DNA of 64,000 nucleotides, taken from the NCBI RefSeq assembly GCF_044068515.1, contig NZ_JBIPKI010000002.1:62001-126000 (forward strand). Direction: 5' to 3'. Under the pieces are notes generated by a model. That model saw only the letters and a program-made list of their open reading frames with translations. It ran no database searches and was not told where the DNA came from. Made by a program: the position numbers and the translations under genes. Position 1 is the stretch's first letter, and each line of letters opens with the position of its first letter. The stretch comes from Desulfurivibrio sp044068515. Lineage in GTDB: Bacteria; Desulfobacterota; Desulfobulbia; Desulfobulbales; Desulfurivibrionaceae. Positions 55,999 through 64,000 of the stretch are shown here, in pieces.

Positions 55999-57771
55999 TC
56001 AGGTGATGGTTGAAACGGATTTACTCTGGAGTTGCCAGGAGACCTGCCCCTGGTAAAAGTTGCGGCGGAGGGTAAAAATCAGCTCCACTGTCCGGCTGCT
56101 AAGCTCGGGATCGATCGCGCCATAATCGAAGGCAATGCCCGGCAGGCAAAGATCCGGCTGTTGCCAGTGGAAGCGGAGATGGTTGCGCCCGGCCAGGGTC
56201 GGCCGGGTTAATCTCCCCCGAACCTGAAAAATCGGCTCGGGGTTGCCGGAACCGAACGGTTCCAGGAGATGATATATGCTGGTTAAATATCTGTCTATGC
56301 GCCCTTCCGGGAATGACCAGTCGATGCTGAGCGCTTCCCGGGCCGGCATGGTGGCCAGGCGCTGGCCCGTTTCCCGGTCGAGTTGGCGCCGGAAGATCTC
56401 GAGCTTATCCTTCTGCAGGCTCAGGCCCAGGGCGGCGGCATGACCGCCGTAACCCAGCAGCAGTTCCTCACAGTTGCCGACCGCCGCCAGCAGATCCAAG
56501 CCCTCGATGCTGCGGCCCGATCCTTTAATGATTCCCTCCTCCTCGCCCAGCAGGATCACCGGCCGGTCAAAATCTCTTACCAGCCTGCTGGCGGCAATCC
56601 CCAGGACTCCCGGATGCCAGCTTGGGTCGGAATAAATTAGAATATTGAGGTCTTGCCGCTCGGCCTGGCCGGCCTGACGGCGCACATCCAGGTAGATGTT
56701 TTCGCTCAGCTCCCGCCGCCAGCGGTTGAGCTTTTCCAGTTCGGCCGCCAAGGCGGCGGCCTCTCGTTCATCGTCGGTTATCAGCAGGCGAAAGGCGGTT
56801 TCCGGCGCGGCAACCCGGCCGGCCGCATTGAGCCGGGGCGCCAGGGCAAATGAAATGTCCTCGGAGCAAAGCGCCCTGCCCTGGCCCTTTGTTCCCTTTA
56901 ACCCAGCGGGAATTCCGGCAATTTCGGCCAGGGCGGCCAAGCCCGGCCTGGTGGTGGCCTGCAGAACCTCCAGCCCGGCCCGGACCAGAATCCGGTTGAC
57001 GCCCCGCAAAGGGACCATGTCGGCCACGGTCCCCAAGGCCACTAAATCGAGATACTCCTTGAGGTTGGGCTGAGTCCCGGCGGCCCAGAAGCCCTCCCGG
57101 GCCAGTTGGCGGCGCAGCCCCATCAGCAGGTAGAAGGCCACCCCGACTCCGGCCAGATTCTTGCATGGAAAGGGACAGCCCGGCTGGTGGGGATTGAGAA
57201 TGGCGGCGGCCGGCGGCAATTGCGGCGGGGGGCGATGGTGGTCGGTGACAATCACCGTGAAACCAAGGTCGTTGGCGGCGGCAATCGCCTGGTGGTCGCT
57301 GATGCCGCAGTCCACGGTGAGCAGCAGCGGCCGGGCGGCGGTGGGGAGTTGGCGAAGCAGTTCCGCCAGCAGACGGGCGTGGACCCCGTAGCCGTCCTCG
57401 AGGCGATGGGGCAACAGGTAGTGGAGCTGTCGATGTCCTTGGGCCTGCAAAAAGGTGTAGAGCAGGGCCCCGGCGGTAAGCCCGTCGGCATCATAATCGG
57501 CATAGATTACAATCGGTTGGCTGCTGCCCAGAGCGCTCGTCAGCAGTTCTACGGCCGAACCCATGCCCAGCAGCAGGTCAGGATCGGGCAAATCGGCCAG
57601 GTTGGGGTGGAGAAAGGCTCTGATTCGCTCTTCATCGCGATAGCCGCGGCGCCAGAGAACCGCGACCAGGGCCGCGGGCAGGTTGAGCCGGGCGGCCAGG
57701 CCGCGGCAAAGTTCCCCGGCCCCTTCTTGCTCCCCTTCCGCCGCAGAGCCGGTTTCCGGCGCAAAATACAT
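55999..57771 (-). CDS. recJ: Single-stranded-DNA-specific exonuclease RecJ
   Basis: 590 residues. DHH-family motifs: IVIYADYDADGLTAGALL (motif I), LLTVDCGISD (II), VTDHHRPP (III, DHH), LNPHQPGC, GVGVAFYLL and VALGTVADMVPL (IV). The C-terminal DHHA1 part contains GYGGHAAALGLSL, and an OB-like domain follows. RecJ degrades ssDNA 5'-3' in recombination, mismatch and base-excision repair. It begins a minus-strand series recJ-pgsA-miaA read from miaA; the gap to pgsA is 26 bp, so it is likely cotranscribed. Confidence 0.96.
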   Translation of the reverse strand: MYFAPETGSAAEGEQEGAGELCRGLAARLNLPAALVAVLWRRGYRDEERIRAFLHPNLADLPDPDLLLGMGSAVELLTSALGSSQPIVIYADYDADGLTAGALLYTFLQAQGHRQLHYLLPHRLEDGYGVHARLLAELLRQLPTAARPLLLTVDCGISDHQAIAAANDLGFTVIVTDHHRPPPQLPPAAAILNPHQPGCPFPCKNLAGVGVAFYLLMGLRRQLAREGFWAAGTQPNLKEYLDLVALGTVADMVPLRGVNRILVRAGLEVLQATTRPGLAALAEIAGIPAGLKGTKGQGRALCSEDISFALAPRLNAAGRVAAPETAFRLLITDDEREAAALAAELEKLNRWRRELSENIYLDVRRQAGQAERQDLNILIYSDPSWHPGVLGIAASRLVRDFDRPVILLGEEEGIIKGSGRSIEGLDLLAAVGNCEELLLGYGGHAAALGLSLQKDKLEIFRRQLDRETGQRLATMPAREALSIDWSFPEGRIDRYLTSIYHLLEPFGSGNPEPIFQVRGRLTRPTLAGRNHLRFHWQQPDLCLPGIAFDYGAIDPELSSRTVELIFTLRRNFYQGQVSWQLQSKSVSTIT

Positions 57772-57797
57772 TAACAGTCACACTTAATGTTTTGAAT

Positions 57798-58349
57798 TTA
57801 GGAGTTATTATCGCCGTCAGAACTCTTTCCCAAGGCCTGAAAGCCGATTACCAGGTAATGGGCGCAGGAGAGCAGAGTCAGAAAGGCGGTGGCGAAGATC
57901 AGGTAATCCTGCAAAAAAAGCAGGGGCTGGATATAGGCCAAGCCGAGAAAATAGGCCACGGTGAGTAATTGCATAACGGTGGTCAGCTTGCTGGTATAGG
58001 TGGGGGCGATCTGCAGCCGGCGGTCATTGAGGATCAGGATGGCGAAGCCGACCACGATAATCAGGTCGCGGCTGACCACCAAAACCGTAAGCCAGCGGGG
58101 AATGACCTCGATCACCGCCAGAATGACAAAGGCCGTGACCAGCAGGGCCTTGTCGGCCACCGGATCAAGAATGGCCCCCAGGCGGGTTTTCTGTTTGAGC
58201 AGGCGGGCCAGGAATCCGTCCAGGCCGTCGCTGATCCCGGCAATGATAAAAACCAGCAAGGCATAGCTGTATTGCTCTTCCAGCAGGAAGATCGCCAGCA
58301 GGGGCACCAGCAGGATGCGGATAACGGTAATCAGGTTGGGAATATTCAT
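57798..58349 (-). CDS. pgsA: CDP-alcohol phosphatidyltransferase (phosphatidylglycerophosphate synthase)
   Basis: 183 residues, mostly membrane-embedded (about five or six segments). The family motif D-G-x2-A-R-x8-G-x3-D-x3-D is intact in DGLDGFLARLLKQKTRLGAILDPVADK (cited as a pattern). The N terminus NIPNLITVIRILLVPLL is typical of PgsA, which makes phosphatidylglycerophosphate from CDP-diacylglycerol and glycerol-3-phosphate. The start codon overlaps the miaA stop (ATGA), indicating translational coupling. Confidence 0.92.
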   Translation of the reverse strand: MNIPNLITVIRILLVPLLAIFLLEEQYSYALLVFIIAGISDGLDGFLARLLKQKTRLGAILDPVADKALLVTAFVILAVIEVIPRWLTVLVVSRDLIIVVGFAILILNDRRLQIAPTYTSKLTTVMQLLTVAYFLGLAYIQPLLFLQDYLIFATAFLTLLSCAHYLVIGFQALGKSSDGDNNS

Positions 58350-59293
58350 ATTTTTTGCTCGAGCAGCAGCTTGATCTGCTCCGTCTCGCCAGGATCATAC
58401 CAGTGAATGTTCTCCATGCGCCTGAACCAGGTGAACTGGCGTTTGGCGTAGCGCCTGGTATCACGGGCCATCAGCTCCTTGGCCTCCTCCAGGGGGTAAC
58501 GGCCGCTCAGGTAATCCACCATGTGGCGATAGCCGATGGCCTGCATCGGCGCTAACTCAGGCCCGTAACCACGGGCCAGCAGACCGGCGACCTCGTCGAT
58601 CAGGCCCTGGGCCAGCATGGTCTCCACCCGCCGGTTGATCCGTTCATACAAAATATCCCGCTCCGAGGCAAGCCCGATCACCGGCACTTCAGCCGCCAGC
58701 AGGGCCTGCTGGCGGTTGCGGCGCAGATGCTCCGACCAGCTGAGGCCGCTGGCGTAAAAAATTTCCAGGGCCCGCAGCAGGCGCTGGCGGTCATGGGGAT
58801 GAATACGGCAAGCCGATGGGGGATCGATGGTTGCCAGCTCGGCATGCAGGGCGGCGGGCCCTTCCCTCTCAAGCCTGTTCTTTAAATTTAACCTTAATTC
58901 AGGATCATATTGATCAAACTTAAATATTCCCTCCAGCAAACCGCGCAGGTAGAGACCGGTGCCGCCGGTGAAAAGGGCCGCCCTGCCCCGCTCCCGGATG
59001 GCGGCCAGGGCCGCGGCGGCATCGGCCAGGAAGCGGGCCAGGCTGTAGTCTTCGTCCGGGTCGACGATATCAATAAGATGATGGGGAACTTGCCGCCGCT
59101 CCTCCGGGCTGGCCTTGGCGGTGCCGATGTCAAGGTAGCGGTAAACCTGCATGGAATCGACACTGATGATCTCGGCATTATATTTATGGGCCAGTTCCAG
59201 GGCCAGGGCGGTTTTCCCCACCGCGGTGGGACCGACCAGACAGAAAACGGTTGTTGGCTCCCGGTTTTTTCGGTAAACTTCTTGGTCTTTCAT
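58346..59293 (-). CDS. miaA: tRNA dimethylallyltransferase
   Basis: 315 residues. P-loop GPTAVGKTALALELA, then ISVDSMQVYRYLDIGTAKAS (substrate Asp), HHLIDIVDPDEDYSLARF, GGTGLYLRGLLEG, HPHDRQRLLRALEI, IGYRHMVDYLSG and RDTRRYAKRQFTWFR. MiaA transfers dimethylallyl to A37 of tRNAs reading U-first codons, the substrate of MiaB. The ATG at 59293 with GGGGAAG upstream is the family start; 46 further upstream codons are open but overlap the divergent serC leader. Confidence 0.96.
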   Translation of the reverse strand: MKDQEVYRKNREPTTVFCLVGPTAVGKTALALELAHKYNAEIISVDSMQVYRYLDIGTAKASPEERRQVPHHLIDIVDPDEDYSLARFLADAAAALAAIRERGRAALFTGGTGLYLRGLLEGIFKFDQYDPELRLNLKNRLEREGPAALHAELATIDPPSACRIHPHDRQRLLRALEIFYASGLSWSEHLRRNRQQALLAAEVPVIGLASERDILYERINRRVETMLAQGLIDEVAGLLARGYGPELAPMQAIGYRHMVDYLSGRYPLEEAKELMARDTRRYAKRQFTWFRRMENIHWYDPGETEQIKLLLEQKI

Positions 59294-59345
59294 GCTTCCC
59301 CAGTCTCTTTCCGATTCACCTGGTCCATATAAGGAGAACCAACCC

Positions 59346-60425
59346 ATGCCGGAGCGTATTTTCAATTTCAGTCCGGGCCCGGCCACTCTGCCGCCGGAAG
59401 TTTTGCGCCAGGCCGCCCGGGATATCATCAACTACCGGGATCTCGGCATGAGCATCATCGAGATGAGCCACCGCTCCAAGCCCTTCATGGCGGTGGTCGA
59501 TGAAGCCGAGCGACTGCTCCGCGAGTTAATGGATATCCCCGCCAATTACAAGGTTCTTTTTCTCCAGGGCGGGGCCTCGACCCAGTTCGCCATGGTACCG
59601 ATGAACCTGCTGGGAGCGGGCCAGAAGGCCTGCTATCTCAATACCGGGGTCTGGGCCAAGAAGGCGATCAAGGAAGCCAAGCTGTTCGGCGAGATCGATG
59701 TGGCCTATTCCAGTGAAGGCGAAACCTACAACCACGTCCCGGCCGCCGGCGACTACCAGGTTGATCCGGCCGCCGAGTACCTTTATTTTGTGTCCAATAA
59801 TACCATTTACGGCACCCAGTTCCAGAGCTTTCCCAGCGCCCATGTGCCGCTGGTCTGCGATATGTCTTCGGATATCCTCTCGCGGCCCTTCGATATCCGG
59901 CCCTTCGGCCTGGTTTTTGCCGGCGCTCAGAAGAACATGGGCCCGGCCGGAGTGACGGTGGTAATCGTCCGGGAGGATCTGCTGGACCGGGCCCCGGACA
60001 ACCTGCCGACCATGTTCAAGTACCGGACCCACGCCGACAAGGGCTCGATGTTCAACACCCCGCCCTGCTTCGCCATCTACACGGTGGGCCTGGTCCTGCA
60101 GTGGCTCAGGGACCTGGGGGGGCTGGCGGCCATCGAGCGGATCAACCGGGAAAAGGCCGCCCTGCTCTACGATGCCATCGACCGGCTCGATTTTTACCGC
60201 GGCCACGCCCGTCCCGAATCCCGTTCCCTGATGAACGTGACCTTCAACCTGCCCACCCCGGAACTGGAGGCCAAGTTCATCAAGGAAGCCACCGCCCTGG
60301 GCCTCGACGGACTCAAGGGGCATCGTTCGGTGGGCGGCTGCCGGGCCTCGATCTACAACGCCTTCCCCCGCCAGGGCGTGGAAAAACTGGTCGAATTCAT
60401 GGAGAAGTTTGCCGGCAACAATTGA
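59346..60425 (+). CDS. serC: Phosphoserine aminotransferase
   Basis: 359 residues. The N terminus FNFSPGPATLPPEVL is the SerC hallmark, then EMSHRSKPF, FLQGGASTQFAMVPMNLL, the PLP-lysine motif FAGAQKNMGPAG, and KGHRSVGGCRASIYNA (phosphate-binding His/Arg). It converts 3-phosphohydroxypyruvate and glutamate to phosphoserine, and serves in pyridoxal synthesis. AAGGAG is 10 nt before the ATG. It is divergent from miaA by 52 bp, so the two promoters must overlap the opposite leaders. Confidence 0.96.
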   Translation: MPERIFNFSPGPATLPPEVLRQAARDIINYRDLGMSIIEMSHRSKPFMAVVDEAERLLRELMDIPANYKVLFLQGGASTQFAMVPMNLLGAGQKACYLNTGVWAKKAIKEAKLFGEIDVAYSSEGETYNHVPAAGDYQVDPAAEYLYFVSNNTIYGTQFQSFPSAHVPLVCDMSSDILSRPFDIRPFGLVFAGAQKNMGPAGVTVVIVREDLLDRAPDNLPTMFKYRTHADKGSMFNTPPCFAIYTVGLVLQWLRDLGGLAAIERINREKAALLYDAIDRLDFYRGHARPESRSLMNVTFNLPTPELEAKFIKEATALGLDGLKGHRSVGGCRASIYNAFPRQGVEKLVEFMEKFAGNN

Positions 60426-60563
60426 AATGCTGCAGATATATTCTTGCAAATTCAGTAATTTAAACCTCCAGCAGCACCCCCTTGGGCGGCAGGCGGACCG
60501 GGCCCGGCCGGTCAAGCCGGCCCGGCAAGCGCCCCAAGCCACGGTGCTGTTGGAGCTTTAAGC

Positions 60564-61436
60564 ATGGATTACCAGGGCGCCCATCTTATCCGCCCCCCAA
60601 GCGAGGCGGACAGCATCATTCTCCAGGTCACGGTGGGCTGTTCCCACAACCGTTGCACCTTCTGCGCCACCTACAAGGCCGAAAAGTTCCGCCTCAAGGA
60701 TGAAGCGATTATCCGGGCCGACCTCGATTTCGCCGCCCGTTACTGCCGCCGCCAGCATCGGCTCTTCCTGGCCGATGGGGACGTCCTGATTCTCCCCCAG
60801 CACCGCTTGCGCGCCCTGTTGCTGGCCATCCGCAAACGATTGCCCTGGGTCAAACGGGTAAGCCTCTACGCCAACGCCAAGGCGGTGCGGAGCAAGAGCC
60901 GCCAGGATCTGGCCGAACTAGCCGCCCTGGGCCTGGACCGGGTTTATCTGGGCCTGGAAAGCGGCCATGATGCTACCCTGGCCGCCATCCGCAAGGGGGC
61001 CGCTGCCGCCGGCCTGATCGCCGCCGGCCAGGCCGTGCGCCAGGCCGGTCTCTTTCTCTCGGTCACCGCCCTGCTGGGCATCGCCGGGGCGGCGGCTTCA
61101 ACGGCCCATGCCGAGGCCACCGGCCGGGTACTCGGGGCCATGCAGCCCAACCAGATCGGCATTCTGACCCTGATGCTGCTGCCGGGCACCCCCCTTTACG
61201 AAGACGCCCGCCGGGGCTTGTTCGCCCTTCCCGACCAGGCCGGCCTGCTCCGGGAACTGCGCCTGATGGTGGCCAGCCTGGGCGATTGCCGCTGTCAGTT
61301 GCAGAGCAATCACCCTTCCAATTATCTCAGCATCAACGCCCGCCTGCCCAAGGACCGGGAAAGGGTGCTGGCCGCCATCGACCGGGCCCTGGCCGGCGAG
61401 ATCAGCCTGCGCCCGGAGGGCCTGCGGGCCCTCTGA
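60564..61436 (+). CDS. Radical SAM protein of unknown substrate (Elp3/HemN-like)
   Basis: 290 residues. The SAM-cluster motif is VGCSHNRCTFCATYKAEKFR (CxxxRCxFC form), followed by LADGDVLILP, SLYANAKAVRSKS and YLGLESGHDATL, the order seen in B12-independent radical SAM proteins of the Elp3/MiaB fold. No TRAM or HemN C-terminal domain is seen. A small cysteine pair (DCRCQLQSNH) lies near residue 235. The target cannot be named. It lies 138 bp after serC on the same strand. Confidence 0.82.
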   Translation: MDYQGAHLIRPPSEADSIILQVTVGCSHNRCTFCATYKAEKFRLKDEAIIRADLDFAARYCRRQHRLFLADGDVLILPQHRLRALLLAIRKRLPWVKRVSLYANAKAVRSKSRQDLAELAALGLDRVYLGLESGHDATLAAIRKGAAAAGLIAAGQAVRQAGLFLSVTALLGIAGAAASTAHAEATGRVLGAMQPNQIGILTLMLLPGTPLYEDARRGLFALPDQAGLLRELRLMVASLGDCRCQLQSNHPSNYLSINARLPKDRERVLAAIDRALAGEISLRPEGLRAL

Positions 61437-61485
61437 AAGCCATTAAGGATATGGCTGTTCCCAAAGCAGTTCCGCCGTCGGCGGC

Positions 61486-62538
61486 TTATTCAAACAGGTG
61501 GCTGAATTCGCCGTAACCGGCCGCAGCCAGCTCCTCCCGGGGAATAAAGCGCAGGGCCGCCGAGTTGATGCAGTAGCGCAGGCCGGTGGGCGGCGGTCCG
61601 TCGGGGAAGACGTGGCCGAGATGGGAATCGGCCTGGCGGCTCCGCACCTCGGTGCGGACCTGGAAGAGGCGCCGGTCCTTACGCTCGACGATGTTTTTCT
61701 TAACCAGGGGCCGGCTGAAGCTCGGCCAGCCGGTGCCGGAATCATACTTGTCCCGCGAACTGAACAACGGTTCGCCGGAAACGATATCGACGTAGATCCC
61801 CTCGCGCTTATTGTCCCAGTACTCGTTGGCAAAGGCCGGCTCGGTGCCGTCTTGCTGGGTGACCCGGTACTGCAGGGGGGTAAGCCGCTCCCGCAGCTCC
61901 CGTTCGCTCCAGGCTTTGCCCTCGGTGTCCCAAACCTCGGCCAGAAAGCGATCCCGGCCGGAGCCGGCCCGGTAGAACTTGTAACGCAGGGGATTTTTGC
62001 GATAATAAGCCTGGTGGTATTCCTCGGCCGGATAAAAAGTCTGGGCGGGGATAATCGGGGTGACAATCGGCTTGGTGAAAACCCCGCGCTGGGCCAAAGC
62101 TTCTTTGGACTTTTCCGCCAGTTGCCGCTGTTCCTCGTCATGGTAAAAGATCGCCGTCGAATAGGCCCGGCCCCGGTCGGCGAACTGGCCGTCGGGGTCG
62201 GTGGGATCGATCTGGCGCCAGAAAACGTCAAGCAACTCCGGATAAGAGATGCGTTGAGGATCGAAGACGATTTCCACCGCTTCGATATGGCCGGCGGCGG
62301 CGTAATCCTCGTAGGTGGGGTTGGTGCTGCGACCGCCGGTGTAGCCGACGGTCACCGCCAGAACCCCGTCCAGTTGGGCAAAAGGTTTTTCCAGGCACCA
62401 GAAGCAGCCCCCGGCCAGGGTGGCCTTGGCCGCGTTTGCCGGCCCTGGGCCGTTGACCGCCACCCGGCCACTGGCCAGCATGGTCACCCCCCAGCCGAAG
62501 AGCATAAAAAGAATCAGCAGCAGCAAGAGCTTCATCAC
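61486..62538 (-). CDS. msrAB: Membrane-anchored/exported methionine sulfoxide reductase MsrA-MsrB fusion
   Basis: 350 residues. A hydrophobic N terminus (LLLLLILFMLFGWGVTML, residues ~4-21) is a signal peptide or anchor. MsrA domain (~40-195): GGCFWCLEKPF with catalytic Cys, GYTGG, and H-E-A-V. MsrB domain (~205-345): SGTGWPSF, DSHLGHVFPDGP and catalytic RYCINSAALRF. The zinc CxxC pairs of many MsrB are absent (metal-free type). It repairs both sulfoxide epimers in periplasmic proteins. No separate thioredoxin domain is fused, so an outside reductant is needed. Confidence 0.94.
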   Translation of the reverse strand: MMKLLLLLILFMLFGWGVTMLASGRVAVNGPGPANAAKATLAGGCFWCLEKPFAQLDGVLAVTVGYTGGRSTNPTYEDYAAAGHIEAVEIVFDPQRISYPELLDVFWRQIDPTDPDGQFADRGRAYSTAIFYHDEEQRQLAEKSKEALAQRGVFTKPIVTPIIPAQTFYPAEEYHQAYYRKNPLRYKFYRAGSGRDRFLAEVWDTEGKAWSERELRERLTPLQYRVTQQDGTEPAFANEYWDNKREGIYVDIVSGEPLFSSRDKYDSGTGWPSFSRPLVKKNIVERKDRRLFQVRTEVRSRQADSHLGHVFPDGPPPTGLRYCINSAALRFIPREELAAAGYGEFSHLFE

Positions 62539-62737
62539 ATTTCTTCCTTTGGTAAAATTACTGTTAACACTTTAAGCATCCTCAGGGGGAAAGCAACGAG
62601 AGCCCGGCAGGAGCCGTCCGGTTACTTGAGAGCCCGACCAGCCTGGCAGTCTGCTGGAAAATTTGACATTTTGCCTTATTCGGGCCAGCCTGGCAAAGCA
62701 GCCGGTTGGGCATCATGAACCGCCTGAGGAGAATTAA

Positions 62738-63514
62738 ATGATCGGGGCAATCGCCGGAGACATAATCGGTTCGGTTTATGAGCATGCTCCCCTTAAGAGC
62801 AAGGATTTCCCCCTCTTTGGCCGGGGTTGCCGTTTCACCGATGACACCGTGCTCACCATTGCCGTGGCGGCGGCTATCCTTACCGGCCGGCCTTACCGGG
62901 AAACCCTGCGGGAGTTCGGCCAACGCTATCCCGCCGCCGGCTACGGAGGATCCTTTTACCGCTGGCTGCAAGCGGAGAACCCGCAGCCTTACAACAGTTG
63001 GGGCAACGGGGCGGCGATGCGGGTCAGCCCCGTTGGCTTTGCCTGCGCCACGGCGGCAGAGGTCTTGGCCGAGGCAGCCCGGAGTGCCGCCTGCACCCAC
63101 AACCACCCCGAGGGCATCAAGGGGGCCCAGGCCGCCGCCCTGGCGGTTTTTCTGGCCAGGACCGGCAACTCCCGGGAAGAAATTCGGGCGGAGATCGCCA
63201 CCCGCTTCGGCTATGATCTCAGTCGCACCGTGGCCGCAATCCGGCCCGGCTACTCCTTTGATATCTCCTGCCAGGGCACGGTGCCCGAGGCGCTTATCGC
63301 CTTCCTGGACTCGACTTCCTACGAAGACGCGATCCGCAACGCGGTCTCGCTGGGCGGGGACAGCGACACCCTGGCCTGTATCAGCGGCGGCATCGCCGAA
63401 ACCTTCTACGGCGGCGTGCCGGCCGCGATCGCCGGCCCGGCGATCCAATACCTTACTCCTGATCTGCGCCGCGTCTACGAACAATTTTACCGGCAGTACG
63501 ACATGATAAAATGA
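62738..63514 (+). CDS. ADP-ribosylglycohydrolase family protein
   Basis: 258 residues. N-terminal GAIAGDIIGSVYE, the metal-binding FTDDTVLT (Thr-Asp-Asp) and the C-terminal GGDSDTLACISGGIAE are the DraG/ARH active-site motifs that bind two Mg ions. The family removes ADP-ribose from proteins or from nucleic acids. The DraG role in nitrogenase control is not supported, as no nitrogenase or draT is nearby. GAGGAG lies 7 nt before the ATG. Confidence 0.9.
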   Translation: MIGAIAGDIIGSVYEHAPLKSKDFPLFGRGCRFTDDTVLTIAVAAAILTGRPYRETLREFGQRYPAAGYGGSFYRWLQAENPQPYNSWGNGAAMRVSPVGFACATAAEVLAEAARSAACTHNHPEGIKGAQAAALAVFLARTGNSREEIRAEIATRFGYDLSRTVAAIRPGYSFDISCQGTVPEALIAFLDSTSYEDAIRNAVSLGGDSDTLACISGGIAETFYGGVPAAIAGPAIQYLTPDLRRVYEQFYRQYDMIK

Positions 63515-63672
63515 CAACAGCATGCTCTTTAACCCCGGTAGTCCGCCCCCGGTCCGGCCGGGACCCCGGCGCCAAATTTTGCTCGCCATCCCCAAGCCGA
63601 TAACGTATAAGGAAGCGGCGTTGCCCGCCGGGTTGCCGCTACTCCTTTTTGCCCCCCAGAGGGCCTCTGATA

Positions 63673-64000
63673 ATGGAAAAAATCGATCTTAAAAATCTGA
63701 CCCTGCCCGAACTTACCGCCTGGGTGGAAAGCCTGGACCTGAAACCTTTCCGGGCCCGGCAGATCTTTGCCTGGATTCACCGCCCGGGCTTCAGCGATTT
63801 TGGCCAGATGACCGATATCGCCAAGCACGTTCGCCAGCTTTTGGCGGAGAAGGCTTATCTCAGCCGGCTGGTGCCGGCCAAAGTCGAGTGTTCATCGGAC
63901 GGGACGGTCAAATTCGCCTTCCGCCTGGAAGACGGCCAGCTCATCGAAAGCGTGCTGATTCCGGAAGAAGACCGCAACACCCTCTGTGTCTCCTCCCAGG
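63673..64000 (+). CDS. rlmN: RlmN-type 23S rRNA/tRNA adenine-C2 methyltransferase, N-terminal part (3' end outside window)
   Basis: The first 109 residues are seen. The N-terminal helical domain (LTLPELTAWVESLDLKPFRARQIFAWIH) and the following DGTVKFAFRLEDGQLIESVLIPEEDRNTLCVSSQ region (cited in part) match RlmN, just before its CxxxCxFC radical SAM motif, which lies beyond the edge. RlmN methylates A2503 of 23S rRNA and A37 of some tRNAs. The ATG at 63673 follows CTCTGATA without a strong ribosome-binding site. Confidence 0.92.
   Translation, partial: MEKIDLKNLTLPELTAWVESLDLKPFRARQIFAWIHRPGFSDFGQMTDIAKHVRQLLAEKAYLSRLVPAKVECSSDGTVKFAFRLEDGQLIESVLIPEEDRNTLCVSSQ

Overview
The window is high-GC, gene-dense bacterial chromosome. 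Its gene content points to an anaerobic Desulfobacterota (deltaproteobacterium), most likely Desulfobulbales/Desulfurivibrionaceae-like. The signs are a bacterial Wood-Ljungdahl (reductive acetyl-CoA) cluster, Hdr/Mvh-type electron-transfer proteins, three UGA-selenocysteine genes, nifU-nifS used as a housekeeping Fe-S system, thyX, and Gram-negative lipid A synthesis (lpxB). Taxonomy is inferred from content and was not tested by any search. No rRNA, tRNA, CRISPR array, insertion sequence or phage gene was recognised.

Left part (1-16 kb): the end of a sugar-phosphate nucleotidyltransferase and its partner kinase (AmgK-like), der, a hypothetical gene, uvrC, the Fe-S assembly pair nifU-nifS, thyX, fhs (formate-THF ligase, closed by a clear terminator), ferritin, a thioredoxin-domain/thioredoxin-reductase fusion, and a PilB/GspE ATPase carrying an extra C-terminal cyclic-nucleotide-binding domain.

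Centre (16.3-34.2 kb), the main feature: a same-strand carbon and electron island. The order is folD, cooS (CO dehydrogenase), a fused metF-acsD, acsB (acetyl-CoA synthase), acsC (large corrinoid protein), a giant formate dehydrogenase with an N-terminal ferredoxin/GltD-like FAD module, a double-module HdrA, and MvhD. The last three genes are each interrupted by one in-frame UGA that must be read as selenocysteine. In each case the protein continues in frame with conserved sequence, and a short hairpin with a 4-5 nt loop lies 12-22 nt after the UGA. With fhs 5.6 kb upstream, the window encodes formate dehydrogenase, Fhs, FolD, MetF and CODH/ACS. This is nearly the whole pathway, except for the methyl-THF:corrinoid methyltransferase (acsE) and the nickel-insertion factor (cooC), which are not seen here.

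Right part (34.3-64 kb): mostly housekeeping genes. These are nadC, a membrane-anchored TPR protein, a haem-c sensor histidine kinase, a PilZ protein, a large AsmA-like protein, an NSS transporter, a Gfo/Idh oxidoreductase with lpxB, trmL, lysC-cimA, a ComEA-like helix-hairpin-helix protein, a DUF2914 protein, a PHP phosphoesterase, miaB, a eukaryote-type purB, recJ, pgsA, miaA, serC, a radical SAM protein, an exported msrAB, an ADP-ribosylglycohydrolase and the start of rlmN.

The most novel-looking points are the metF-acsD fusion with its Ala/Lys/Glu linker and a well-placed internal start, the triple-selenoprotein Fdh-Hdr-Mvh unit with a possible alternative-fold leader before fdhA, the PilB-cNMP fusion, a low-complexity insertion inside citramalate synthase, and several intergenic hairpin elements.
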